A stretch of DNA of 64,000 nucleotides, taken from positions 62,001 to 126,000 of the forward strand of contig NZ_FRBR01000005.1 in the NCBI RefSeq assembly GCF_900142665.1, read 5' to 3'. Below the pieces are notes generated by a model. That model did no database searches. It was not told the DNA's origin and saw only the letters and a program-made list of their open reading frames with translations. A program made the position numbers and the translations under genes. This document shows positions 16,571 through 24,598 of this stretch, in pieces. How positions within the stretch are numbered: the stretch's first letter is position 1; each line of letters starts with the position of its first letter. Origin of the DNA: Roseovarius pacificus. GTDB lineage: Bacteria > Pseudomonadota > Alphaproteobacteria > Rhodobacterales > Rhodobacteraceae.

Positions 16571-17401
16571 ATGGCAGAAGACACTGACAAACCACGCCGG
16601 GTCGTGATCGTTCGGCGCAACCTGACGCTTGGCGCGATGGCTGCGGCCATGGCCGGGTCGGCGGTGCATGCCGCAGCAGTGACGCCGCTGACGACCGATA
16701 CACCGGGCTGGCACCAGAAGGCCGCAGGTGAGGGCGAAGGAGAAGGCGAGGGTGAAGGCGAAGGCGGTGCCGCCGTGCTGGACCCCGATGTGCGTTTTCT
16801 GCGTGACCTGTCGTTCATCGAAGGCCATTTGCGCGCGGGGCTTGCGCTGTATCGCGCGGGTGATCTCGAAGCAGCCAAGACCCATATGGGCCACCCCATC
16901 AAGGAAAAATACGATGCCGTGGCCGAACGCGTTCAGGCCGAGGGGCGGGGCGAGTTGAAGGCGCAGATCATCGCTCTGGCGGATGCCGCCGAGGCCGGGA
17001 AAGACACCGCCGAGCTCGCGGCGCAGTTCGATCTGATCCAGGTGATGATCGACGAGATGCGCGGCGCATCGGCTCCGAAAAAGCAGATCATGGGGCTGAT
17101 CGCGCTGACCCGGATTGCCGGGGACGAATACACCGTCGCGACCGAAGACGGTTCGATCACCAACCTGCACGAATATCAGGACAGCTGGGGTTTCATGCAG
17201 GTCGTTGCCGACGAGGTGGATGCGCTGACCGCATCGGGCGATGCGACAGTTGCGGGCGTTGCGGACAAGCTCAAGGGCTATGTCGCCGCCACGGACGAGG
17301 TGTTCGGCGATTTGCAGGGGCAGGGCGATTTCAGCCTCGATTCCGGTGTGCTTTACGGTGCGGCGGCCCGTATGGAACTGGCTGCGGCGAGGTTGAAATA
17401 A
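16571..17401 (+). CDS. Tat-exported helical protein with a (Gly-Glu)6 repeat, unknown function
   Basis: 276 residues. A twin-arginine signal is plausible: R15-R16-N-L-T-L-G followed by an Ala-rich hydrophobic stretch and AHA-type cleavage near residue 35. Residues 53-64 are six Gly-Glu pairs written with mixed codons. The mature part is helical, with a cluster of possible metal ligands: E84, H86, H105, M106, H108. I recognise no family with confidence; it distantly recalls imelysin-like iron-regulated proteins in being exported and helical, but it lacks a clear GxHxxE motif. It is first in the locus after the IRO-like box and 5 nt before a PiuC-like gene. Confidence 0.7.
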   Translation: MAEDTDKPRRVVIVRRNLTLGAMAAAMAGSAVHAAAVTPLTTDTPGWHQKAAGEGEGEGEGEGEGGAAVLDPDVRFLRDLSFIEGHLRAGLALYRAGDLEAAKTHMGHPIKEKYDAVAERVQAEGRGELKAQIIALADAAEAGKDTAELAAQFDLIQVMIDEMRGASAPKKQIMGLIALTRIAGDEYTVATEDGSITNLHEYQDSWGFMQVVADEVDALTASGDATVAGVADKLKGYVAATDEVFGDLQGQGDFSLDSGVLYGAAARMELAAARLK

Positions 17402-17406
17402 CACCG

Positions 17407-18066
17407 ATGATCATGGTGATCGGGAACGTTCTGGACCGGCACGAACTGGCCGCGTTGCGCGAGGCTGCAAGCGATTTGTCTTTCGAGGACGGCAAGGCCA
17501 CCGCCGGGCGCTATGCGCGCGACGTGAAATCGAACCTGCAGGCCTGCCCGTCAGACGAACTGGAGGCCGTGCTGGATACCGTGCGCGGCAAGCTGATGGC
17601 GAACGAACTGTTCACCTCGGTCGCGCGTCCGCGCAACTTTGCCCGGCTGTTGCTGTCGCGCTATGGCCCCGGCATGGAATACGGGCTGCATGTGGATGAT
17701 CCGATCATGAAAGGGCAGCGCACGGACCTGTCCTTTACCCTGCCGCTGAGCGATGCGGATGAGTATGACGGCGGCGGGCTGGTTATTGACGATCCCATCG
17801 AGGAACGGGTGATCCGGCTGAATGCGGGCGATGTGGTGGTTTACCCCACCTCGGCGCTGCACCGGGTCGAATCCGTGACGCGCGGCGAACGCATGGCCGT
17901 GGTGGGCTGGGTCACGAGCTGGGTGCGCGATGCGGCCCGGCGTGAGGTGCTGCACGATCTGGACGTCGCGGCGCGCGCGATTTTTGAAGATCAGGGAAAA
18001 ACCCCGGCGTTTGACCGGGTTTTCAAGGCAAAAAGCAACCTGACGCGCATGTGGGCGGATGACTGA
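17407..18066 (+). CDS. Fe(II)/2-oxoglutarate-dependent hydroxylase, PiuC/YbiX (PKHD) type
   Basis: 219 residues, near the family's 225. The Fe(II) triad is visible as H95-x-D97 (YGLHVDDP) and H152 (SALHRVES), and R162 (RGERMAVVGW) fits the 2-oxoglutarate-binding Arg. PiuC proteins are iron-regulated and are commonly encoded beside outer-membrane siderophore receptors or iron transporters; the substrate is unknown. It follows the exported repeat protein by 5 nt, so they share an operon. No siderophore receptor is in the window. Confidence 0.85.
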   Translation: MIMVIGNVLDRHELAALREAASDLSFEDGKATAGRYARDVKSNLQACPSDELEAVLDTVRGKLMANELFTSVARPRNFARLLLSRYGPGMEYGLHVDDPIMKGQRTDLSFTLPLSDADEYDGGGLVIDDPIEERVIRLNAGDVVVYPTSALHRVESVTRGERMAVVGWVTSWVRDAARREVLHDLDVAARAIFEDQGKTPAFDRVFKAKSNLTRMWADD

Positions 18067-18121
18067 TCCGGCCCGGATGATGTGAACGGCAGCCAGCAAC
18101 ACGGATAAACAAGGACGAACG

Positions 18122-18502
18122 ATGAAACACTCCGTCAAGATTCTGACCACCGCCATGGCCATCGTGCTGGGCTGTCTGACACAGGCCAAGGCCGAAGAAG
18201 GCGTGTCGCATTACGAGGCGCTGCCCTCGGAAACTCTGGCCGAAGCTGTCGAGAATTTCGTGACCTATAATAACAAGGTGCAGGAGGTTCTGGCGCGCGA
18301 GACGCTGAGCGTGGCGGACATGGAGGAAATCCACCAGTTCACCTATACGCTGGAAACCGCGCTGGCCAAAATCAACGAGGAACTCGGCGCCCTGCCCGTG
18401 GTTCTGGAAGAGGTTCACCTGGCCTCGGAAAGCGACAACCCGGCGCGCCTGCGGGCCGTGGCCGAGGTGTATCTTGAACAGGCCGAGGTTCTGGATCGCT
18501 GA
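18122..18502 (+). CDS. DUF6746-like small exported protein
   Basis: 126 residues. An N-terminal signal peptide (MKHSVKILTTAMAIVLGCLT, cleavage about AKA) precedes a helical domain with the pattern EGVSHYEALPSETLAEA and later IHQFTYTLETALAKI ... LEEVHLASE, which I recall as the DUF6746 family; check with a profile. Conserved His residues (SHYEA, IHQF, EVHL) could bind a metal or haem. It lies 55 nt after the PiuC-like gene and 109 nt before the permease, inside the iron-type locus. Confidence 0.7.
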   Translation: MKHSVKILTTAMAIVLGCLTQAKAEEGVSHYEALPSETLAEAVENFVTYNNKVQEVLARETLSVADMEEIHQFTYTLETALAKINEELGALPVVLEEVHLASESDNPARLRAVAEVYLEQAEVLDR

Positions 18503-18611
18503 GCGTTATCGAGCATCCGGGCGCAGGTGTCGCACGGTTTTTGTCGGGATTGGGCTGGTGCAGGGCTGCGATTTATGGCAGCCATGCGCCTGACCTAGGA
18601 GAGGCCTCTGA

Positions 18612-20279
18612 ATGTCCGAACGCCTGCTGCATCGTCTTGCCTGGATCGTCGTGATCGCCTGTATCGCCCCCATTCTGGCGGCGGGGCTGGCGGCGTTCAC
18701 GGGCGATCTGGAAACATGGCGCACGGTTCTGGCCTCGGTTCTGCCGCGCTATACCCGGACCACGCTGGCGCTGGTCGCCATTGTCGGTATTTCGACGGCC
18801 GTTCTGGGCAGTATCACCGCGTGGCTGGTTACGGTCTATCGCTTCCCTGGTGCGCGCTGGCTCGAGGTGGCGCTGGCGCTGCCGCTGGCCTTTCCGGCTT
18901 ATGTGCTGGCCTATGCCTATACCTCGCTGCTGGATCATCCCGGCCCGGTTCAGACCCTGCTGCGCGAGGTCACGGGCTGGGGGCCGCGCGATTACTGGTT
19001 TCCCGAAATTCGCAGCCTTGGCGGCGCGGCGCTGATGCTGACCATCGTGCTGTATCCTTATGTCTATCTGCTGGCGCGGGCGTCGTTCCGGCAGCAATCG
19101 TCGAACGCGTTTCTGGTGGCGCGCACATTGGGGCGCTCGCCGATGCGGGCCTTCATGCGGGTGGCCTTGCCGATGGCGCGGCCAGCCATTGCCGGGGGCG
19201 CGTTGCTGGCGGTGATGGAAACTATTGCCGACTATGGCACCGTGGCGTTTTTCAACGTGCAGACCTTTGCCACCGGCATCTATCAGGCGTGGTTCAGCCT
19301 GGGCGACAGGGCGGCGGCGGCGCAGCTTTCGCTGTGCCTGCTGAGTTTCGCCCTGCTGCTGGCGGGGCTGGAGCGGGCGCAACGCGGCAAGGCGCGCACG
19401 GCGGGCCGTGGCGCGCGCTTTGAAACCATGGAAAAGCCTGTGCTGAAGGGCGGCGCGGGTGTGTTGGCGATGCTGGTCTGCCTGCTGCCGGTGCTGTTGG
19501 GCTTTATCATTCCGGTCATCATGCTGGGCGTCATGGCGGTGGGCTCGGGGCAGAACCTGTTCGACAGCCGCTATCTGACACTTATGCAGAACTCGGTCAC
19601 GCTGGCGGGGGTGGCGGCGGTGCTGACGGTGATCGGCGCGGTGCTGATCAGTTTTCGCGCCCGCACGCGCCCCGAGCGCCGCTCGCGCCTGATGGTGATC
19701 GCGGCGGGGCTGGGCTATGCGGTGCCCGGCGGCGTGATCGCGGTGGGGTTGATGGTGCCGATGGCGGCGCTGGACAATTTGATCGACGATCTGACCGAGG
19801 CCTGGTTCGGCCACGGCACCGGGCTTTTGATCACCGGGTCGATCTGGTTGATGATCGTGGCGTATTTCGTGCGTTTCATGGCGGCGGCACTGAATGCCTA
19901 TGACAGCGGCATGGCCACGGTGCCCGCGCATTACGACGCGATTGGCCGCTCACTGGGCCAGCCGGGGCCGCGTCTGCTCTGGCGGGTGCACCTGCCGGTG
20001 GCGCGCACCAGCGTTCTGACCGCGCTGTTGATTGTCTTTGTCGACGTGATGAAGGAATTGCCCGCCACGCTGATCCTGCACCCGTTCAATTTCCAGACGC
20101 TGGCGGTGCAGGCGCATCGGCTGGCCTCGGACGAGCGCCTGACCGAGGCGGCGGTGCCATCGCTGGTGCTGGTGGCGTTCGGGCTGGTCCCGGTGGCGCT
20201 GCTCTGCCGGACGCTTGGCCGTGATGCCGGCACGGGGCGGCGCAGTGCGCGGATGGGCACCGCGATCAGCGCGGGCTGA
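18612..20279 (+). CDS. Iron(III) ABC transporter permease (FbpB/SfuB type)
   Basis: 555 residues with about 12 hydrophobic segments in two homologous halves, each with an EAA-type loop (ARTLGRSPMRAFMRVALP in the first, AIGRSLGQPGPRLLWRVHLP in the second). This duplicated layout is that of FbpB/SfuB/ThiP-type permeases for ferric iron. A typical FbpB LPLAFPAYVLAYAY segment is near residues 96-109. No periplasmic FbpA or ATPase FbpC gene is adjacent; they must be elsewhere or be replaced by the exported proteins encoded upstream. Confidence 0.85.
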   Translation: MSERLLHRLAWIVVIACIAPILAAGLAAFTGDLETWRTVLASVLPRYTRTTLALVAIVGISTAVLGSITAWLVTVYRFPGARWLEVALALPLAFPAYVLAYAYTSLLDHPGPVQTLLREVTGWGPRDYWFPEIRSLGGAALMLTIVLYPYVYLLARASFRQQSSNAFLVARTLGRSPMRAFMRVALPMARPAIAGGALLAVMETIADYGTVAFFNVQTFATGIYQAWFSLGDRAAAAQLSLCLLSFALLLAGLERAQRGKARTAGRGARFETMEKPVLKGGAGVLAMLVCLLPVLLGFIIPVIMLGVMAVGSGQNLFDSRYLTLMQNSVTLAGVAAVLTVIGAVLISFRARTRPERRSRLMVIAAGLGYAVPGGVIAVGLMVPMAALDNLIDDLTEAWFGHGTGLLITGSIWLMIVAYFVRFMAAALNAYDSGMATVPAHYDAIGRSLGQPGPRLLWRVHLPVARTSVLTALLIVFVDVMKELPATLILHPFNFQTLAVQAHRLASDERLTEAAVPSLVLVAFGLVPVALLCRTLGRDAGTGRRSARMGTAISAG

Positions 20280-20367
20280 AAACGGCGGCACGCAGCGGGG
20301 GCGGCAGTTTACTTCCTGCTTGTCACCGGCCATAAGGACGCCCGTTTAACCAAGCAGAGTATCGCCC

Positions 20368-20850
20368 ATGTCGCAGCCCGCGCCGTTCATGTCATCCCTT
20401 CTGGAGATCGAGGAGGGGTGGATCGATTTCAACAATCACCTGAACATGGGCTATTACACGGTGCTGTTCGACCGGGCCGCCGATCAGGCGTTCGATAGCC
20501 TCGGTTTCGGGCCCGACTATGTGGCCAGCCGCAACCACACGACCTTTGCGGCGGAATTCCACATTCGCTACCTGCGCGAGCTCAAGCTGGGCGACCGGGT
20601 GCGCGCCTCGTTCTGGCTGATCGAGCATGACGACAGGAAATTCCACGGTTTTCAGGAACTTTACCACGAAGACGGCTGGCTGGCCGCGACGGGTGAGGGG
20701 ATGACCCTGCATGTGGACCTGTCCGGCCCCAGGGTGGTGCCCATGCCCGAGGATATTCATGCGCGCGTCGCAGCCATGGCGGCGGAGCATGCCAAATTGC
20801 CCCGCCCCGAGGGCGTGGGGGCGCAGATTGGCCTGCGCCGCAAACGGTAA
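20368..20850 (+). CDS. Hot-dog-fold thioesterase
   Basis: 160 residues with the 4-hydroxybenzoyl-CoA thioesterase-like motif IDFNNHLNMGYYTVLFDRA (residues about 19-37), in which an Asp or Asn in the DxNxHxNN-type block is catalytic, and a following FHIRYLRELKLGDRVRA strand. It resembles the thioesterases that accompany carnitine degradation (betainyl-CoA thioesterase), but no carnitine dehydrogenase gene is nearby, so the acyl-CoA substrate is open. The gene is convergent with gatB, 15 nt apart. Confidence 0.75.
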   Translation: MSQPAPFMSSLLEIEEGWIDFNNHLNMGYYTVLFDRAADQAFDSLGFGPDYVASRNHTTFAAEFHIRYLRELKLGDRVRASFWLIEHDDRKFHGFQELYHEDGWLAATGEGMTLHVDLSGPRVVPMPEDIHARVAAMAAEHAKLPRPEGVGAQIGLRRKR

Positions 20851-20865
20851 GGGAATGCCGGGGCC

Positions 20866-22374
20866 TTACAGCCCCAGCTTTTGCGCGATGATTTCGTTCA
20901 CGGCCTTCGGGTTGGCCTTGCCGCCGGTGGCCTTCATCACCTGACCGACGAACCAGCCCGCGAGTTTCGGGTTCACCTTGGCCTTTTCCACCTGCGCGGG
21001 ATTGTCGGCGATGATCTGATCCACCGCCGCCTCGATCGCGCCGGTATCGGTGACCTGCTTCATGCCGCGCTCTTCCACGATCTTGTCCGGGGCCTCGCCG
21101 GTTTCGATGTGAATTTCCAGCACGTCCTTGGCGATCTTGGTCGAAATCTCGTCCTTGCCGACCATCGCCAGAATCGCGGCGTTGGCCTCGGGCGAGGCGA
21201 TCTGACGGGGGCCGACCTCGGCCTTGTTGGCGCGGCCCAGAACCTCGTTGATGATCCAGTTCGCGGTGCGTTTACCGTCGCCGCCGGCGGCGGATTCCTC
21301 GAAATAATGCGCCAGTTCGACATCCGCTGTCAGGACGCTGGCGTCGTATTCCGTGACGCCGTATTCAGTCACGAAACGTGCCTTCTTTTCGTCGGGCAGT
21401 TCCGGCAGGGTGGCGGCGATGCCGTCCACCCACTCCTGCTCGATCTCCAGCGGCAACAGGTCGGGATCGGGGAAATAGCGGTAATCATGCGCCTCTTCCT
21501 TGGAGCGCATGGAACGGGTTTCGCCCTTGTCGGGGTCATAGAGGCGGGTTTCCTGAACCACCTCGCCGCCACCTTCGACAATCTGGATCTGGCGGCGCGC
21601 CTCGTATTCGATGGCGGCCTGGATGAAGCGCATCGAGTTCATGTTCTTGATCTCGCAGCGGGTGCCCAGATGGCTGAAATCCTGCGTTTCCATGTATTTT
21701 TCATAGGCACCGGGGCGGCAGATCGACACGTTCACATCGGCGCGCAGGTTGCCGTTCTGCATGTTGCCGTCGCAGGTGCCCAGATAGCGCAGGATCTGGC
21801 GCAGCTTGGTGACATAGGCGGCGGCCTCTTCGGGGCCGCGGATATCGGGGCGGCTGACGATTTCCATCAGCGCCACGCCGGTGCGGTTCAGGTCCACGAA
21901 GGACATGGCCGGGTCCATGTCGTGGATCGACTTGCCCGCATCCTGTTCGACATGGATACGTTCGATCCGCACCTTGCGGGCGATGCCGGGCTCCATGTCC
22001 ACAAGGATTTCGCCCTCGCCGACCAGCGGATGATAGAGCTGCGAAATCTGGTAGCCCTGCGGCAGGTCGGGATAGAAATAATTCTTGCGGTCGAACGCCG
22101 ACACCAGGTTGATTTCCGCCTTCAGGCCCAGCCCGGTGCGCACGGCCTGTTCGATGCAGTATTCGTTGATGACCGGCAGCATGCCGGGCATGGCGGCATC
22201 CACGAAGGACACGTTCGAGTTGGGCTCGGCCCCGAATTGGGTCGAGGCGCCGGAGAACAGCTTGGCGTTCGAGGATACCTGAGCGTGCACCTCCATGCCG
22301 ATGACCAGTTCCCAGTCATGTTTCGCCCCGGCGATCACCTTGGGTTTGGGCGGCTCGAAAGTCAGGTCCAGCAT
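20866..22374 (-). CDS. gatB: Aspartyl/glutamyl-tRNA amidotransferase subunit B
   Basis: 502 residues from the ATG at 22374, with GGAGG about 9 nt upstream and the family N-terminus [20 protein letters not shown] close behind. The catalytic kinase-like domain shows [28 protein letters not shown] and [13 protein letters not shown]; the C-terminal YqeY/tail domain ends [13 protein letters not shown]. With GatA and GatC it converts misacylated Glu-tRNA(Gln) or Asp-tRNA(Asn) to the correct amides. gatA and gatC are not in the window. The frame extension to 22434 is not family-like. Confidence 0.95.
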   Translation of the reverse strand: MLDLTFEPPKPKVIAGAKHDWELVIGMEVHAQVSSNAKLFSGASTQFGAEPNSNVSFVDAAMPGMLPVINEYCIEQAVRTGLGLKAEINLVSAFDRKNYFYPDLPQGYQISQLYHPLVGEGEILVDMEPGIARKVRIERIHVEQDAGKSIHDMDPAMSFVDLNRTGVALMEIVSRPDIRGPEEAAAYVTKLRQILRYLGTCDGNMQNGNLRADVNVSICRPGAYEKYMETQDFSHLGTRCEIKNMNSMRFIQAAIEYEARRQIQIVEGGGEVVQETRLYDPDKGETRSMRSKEEAHDYRYFPDPDLLPLEIEQEWVDGIAATLPELPDEKKARFVTEYGVTEYDASVLTADVELAHYFEESAAGGDGKRTANWIINEVLGRANKAEVGPRQIASPEANAAILAMVGKDEISTKIAKDVLEIHIETGEAPDKIVEERGMKQVTDTGAIEAAVDQIIADNPAQVEKAKVNPKLAGWFVGQVMKATGGKANPKAVNEIIAQKLGL

Positions 22375-22472
22375 GTCTGATGCCTCCATCGGTCGTGACG
22401 CAGGCGTTCTAGGCCAGTCGCGGGACGTGGGCAAGGCCGGATCGGGTCCGGGGCGTCAGGTGGCGCAGGGTG

Positions 22473-23762
22473 TCACAATGCGGGCAGACGGTACATGCCC
22501 GAAGACGAGAACGCGATCGAACTGCCATCGGCGATGTCGTCGGCAAACTGCAACGCAATGGCGTGCAAGGCGGCCTGCCGCCCCTTGGTGATCAGCGCGC
22601 GGCGCGAGGGCAGGGCGGGAGTCAGCCGGGGCGGAAGCAAGGCCTGCGACCAGATCAGGGGATGCAGTTCCTGAAGGTGGTCGGACAATAGCCAGCCGGT
22701 GCAGTCATGTAGCTTCCGACGCGACTGTTCCGCGGTTCCGGTCAGCTGCGATGCACGATCCGGGCCCATGGCAATGGCGCAAAAGGCTGTCATGACATTG
22801 ACGATATGCTGTTCCCGTTTGCGGCCAAGGATGTCTTTCAGTCCTTCGATGAAATAGCCGGGATCGACCGAGGACAGCGTGCCGTCATCCTGTGCAAGCG
22901 CATCGAGATACACCCAGGTATAGGCGCCTGCGCCCCACAAATCGCCGGTGCGAGCGGCAGTGCGGCGGGCTTCGATCTCCAGTTGCTGGTAATCGCCGAA
23001 TTGCGCCGGCAAAAGATGCTGCCCGAGGGCGCGCATGTAACGGGGGCTGTCCGGGTCGAGATCGATCAGCCGTTCATAGGCGTCGGCCACCTTGTGGCGT
23101 GCCTGCGGAAGGGCGGCAAGCAGCAGGCATTGTGCCGCCGCGACCGAAGGCGCATCCAGATCAACCGGATCGAACGGGGCCAGGATATCGTCGGCGCGGC
23201 GGAAATGCGAGGCGATGCGCAATTTGCTTTCCGGCGTATCCGGAACCTGCCCCGCCTCTATGGCCGTTTGCCAGGCCCAGCCGATATCGAAATGCGCCAG
23301 GGCCACGACAAGGGCACAGGCATGGTTGCCGGAATGATCGCGCAGCATCTCTTCGAGGGCCTCGATCCCTATCGGGTCCGGGAACGTTCCGTCGTGAATC
23401 GCGTCCTCGGCGGCGGCGACTACGTCGCTGCGCGCCCCGAAGGCCAGAAGCATCGAGGCGGCCTCGCCGCCCGGTGTGGCCAGGCGGCAATCGTCGGCAT
23501 ATTCGATGCGCGCGGCAAGAGCGCCCCAGTTTTCCTGCCGGACGAGTTTTTGCCCCAGATCCTGATGCGTCGCACGGGCCATTTCCTCGTCGCTGACGGG
23601 CAGCGAGGGCAGGATGATCCGTTTCATCATCGCGTCCAGATCGTGATCCGGCTTGCGCCGCAGACGTGCAAGCGGCCCACCCAGACGAAAACGCGGTCGG
23701 GGCGCTTCGGTCTGGTCGGGTGATGTTCTGCGGAACAGGTTGAAGCGGGATGTGATGGGCAT
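22473..23762 (-). CDS. Hypothetical helical protein, unknown family
   Basis: 429 residues from the ATG at 23762 (MPITSRFNLFRR), preceded by GGAAAG. After a basic N-terminal ~45 residues it is Ala/Asp/Leu-rich and looks like an all-helical repeat protein: blocks such as ACALVVALAHFDIGWAWQTA and AAQCLLLAALPQARHKVADAYERL recall TPR-like or bacteriocin-independent helical-repeat scaffolds. No signal peptide, no catalytic motif. I cannot assign a function. It stands alone between gatB and a lytic transglycosylase gene that reads the other way. Confidence 0.6.
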   Translation of the reverse strand: MPITSRFNLFRRTSPDQTEAPRPRFRLGGPLARLRRKPDHDLDAMMKRIILPSLPVSDEEMARATHQDLGQKLVRQENWGALAARIEYADDCRLATPGGEAASMLLAFGARSDVVAAAEDAIHDGTFPDPIGIEALEEMLRDHSGNHACALVVALAHFDIGWAWQTAIEAGQVPDTPESKLRIASHFRRADDILAPFDPVDLDAPSVAAAQCLLLAALPQARHKVADAYERLIDLDPDSPRYMRALGQHLLPAQFGDYQQLEIEARRTAARTGDLWGAGAYTWVYLDALAQDDGTLSSVDPGYFIEGLKDILGRKREQHIVNVMTAFCAIAMGPDRASQLTGTAEQSRRKLHDCTGWLLSDHLQELHPLIWSQALLPPRLTPALPSRRALITKGRQAALHAIALQFADDIADGSSIAFSSSGMYRLPAL

Positions 23763-23905
23763 GGACTTTCCGCCGGAACTTCGAACACCAGATATTCTGC
23801 GTGTCATTTCCGGCTAAAAAAGGGCGCTCATGCGGAGATCGCGGGGAAATGCCGATGCGGTTTCGCGGGATTGCCTTGGACCGCAAAAGTGGACAAACTG
23901 CGCGG

Positions 23906-24592
23906 ATGCTGCGATCTGCTGTCCTATTGATTGTCGCGGTCTTCGTGGCCTGCGCTCCCGCACGGGCCGACCAGCCGCCCGCCAACGCGCCGATTGCCGT
24001 GGTTTCGCCCCCGGCGGCCCGCGATGGCAACCTGCCGCGCACCCGATGGGATCACAAGGGCGCGCAAGGTCATTTATGGACCCGCGCGGCCCTGTCCGCG
24101 CTCAAGCAGCACGGTCGCGCGCTGACCGACATGGTGCCGGGCGACATTCAGGACTGGTGCCCTGCCTACAGCCATGCGAATGCCAGGGGCAGGCGCGCGT
24201 TCTGGGTCGGGCTTTTGTCGGCGCTGTCCAAGCATGAAAGCACCTATCGCGCCAATGCCGTGGGCGGGGGCGGGCAGTGGTACGGCCTGATGCAGATTCT
24301 GCCCTCGACGGCGCGCGGCTATGGATGCCGCGCGGGCACCGGTACAGCATTGAAAAACGGCTCCGACAACCTCAGTTGCGCGATCAGGATCATGGCACAT
24401 ACGGTGCCGCGCGATGGCGTCGTGTCGCGTGGCATGCGCGGCGTGGCGGCCGACTGGGGCCCGTTTCACAGCAGCGCCAAGCGATCCGACATGAAGGCGT
24501 GGTTGCGCCAGCAGACCTATTGCAAGCCGCTGCGCACCGTCCGGCCACAGGCCCGCCCCATGCGGCCGACGCAGATCAGCACCGCCGAGTAA
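23906..24592 (+). CDS. Lytic transglycosylase (SLT-type)
   Basis: About 228 residues if translated from the ATG at 23906, which gives a compact signal peptide (MLRSAVLLIVAVFVACAPARA); in-frame ATGs at 23849 and 23855 are alternatives, the latter with GGGGAA nearby. The SLT domain shows the catalytic Glu in LSKHESTYRANAVG (E in HES), GLMQILPSTARGYGC and DNLSCAIRIM. It cleaves peptidoglycan glycan strands in the periplasm with formation of 1,6-anhydro-MurNAc. Role in wall turnover or machine assembly is unknown. Convergent with pepN, 6 nt apart. Confidence 0.85.
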   Translation: MLRSAVLLIVAVFVACAPARADQPPANAPIAVVSPPAARDGNLPRTRWDHKGAQGHLWTRAALSALKQHGRALTDMVPGDIQDWCPAYSHANARGRRAFWVGLLSALSKHESTYRANAVGGGGQWYGLMQILPSTARGYGCRAGTGTALKNGSDNLSCAIRIMAHTVPRDGVVSRGMRGVAADWGPFHSSAKRSDMKAWLRQQTYCKPLRTVRPQARPMRPTQISTAE

Positions 24593-24598
24593 TCCCGC

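Noticed and set aside
20881..22380. 499-residue plus-strand frame over gatB
   Set aside because: Antisense shadow of a clear gatB.
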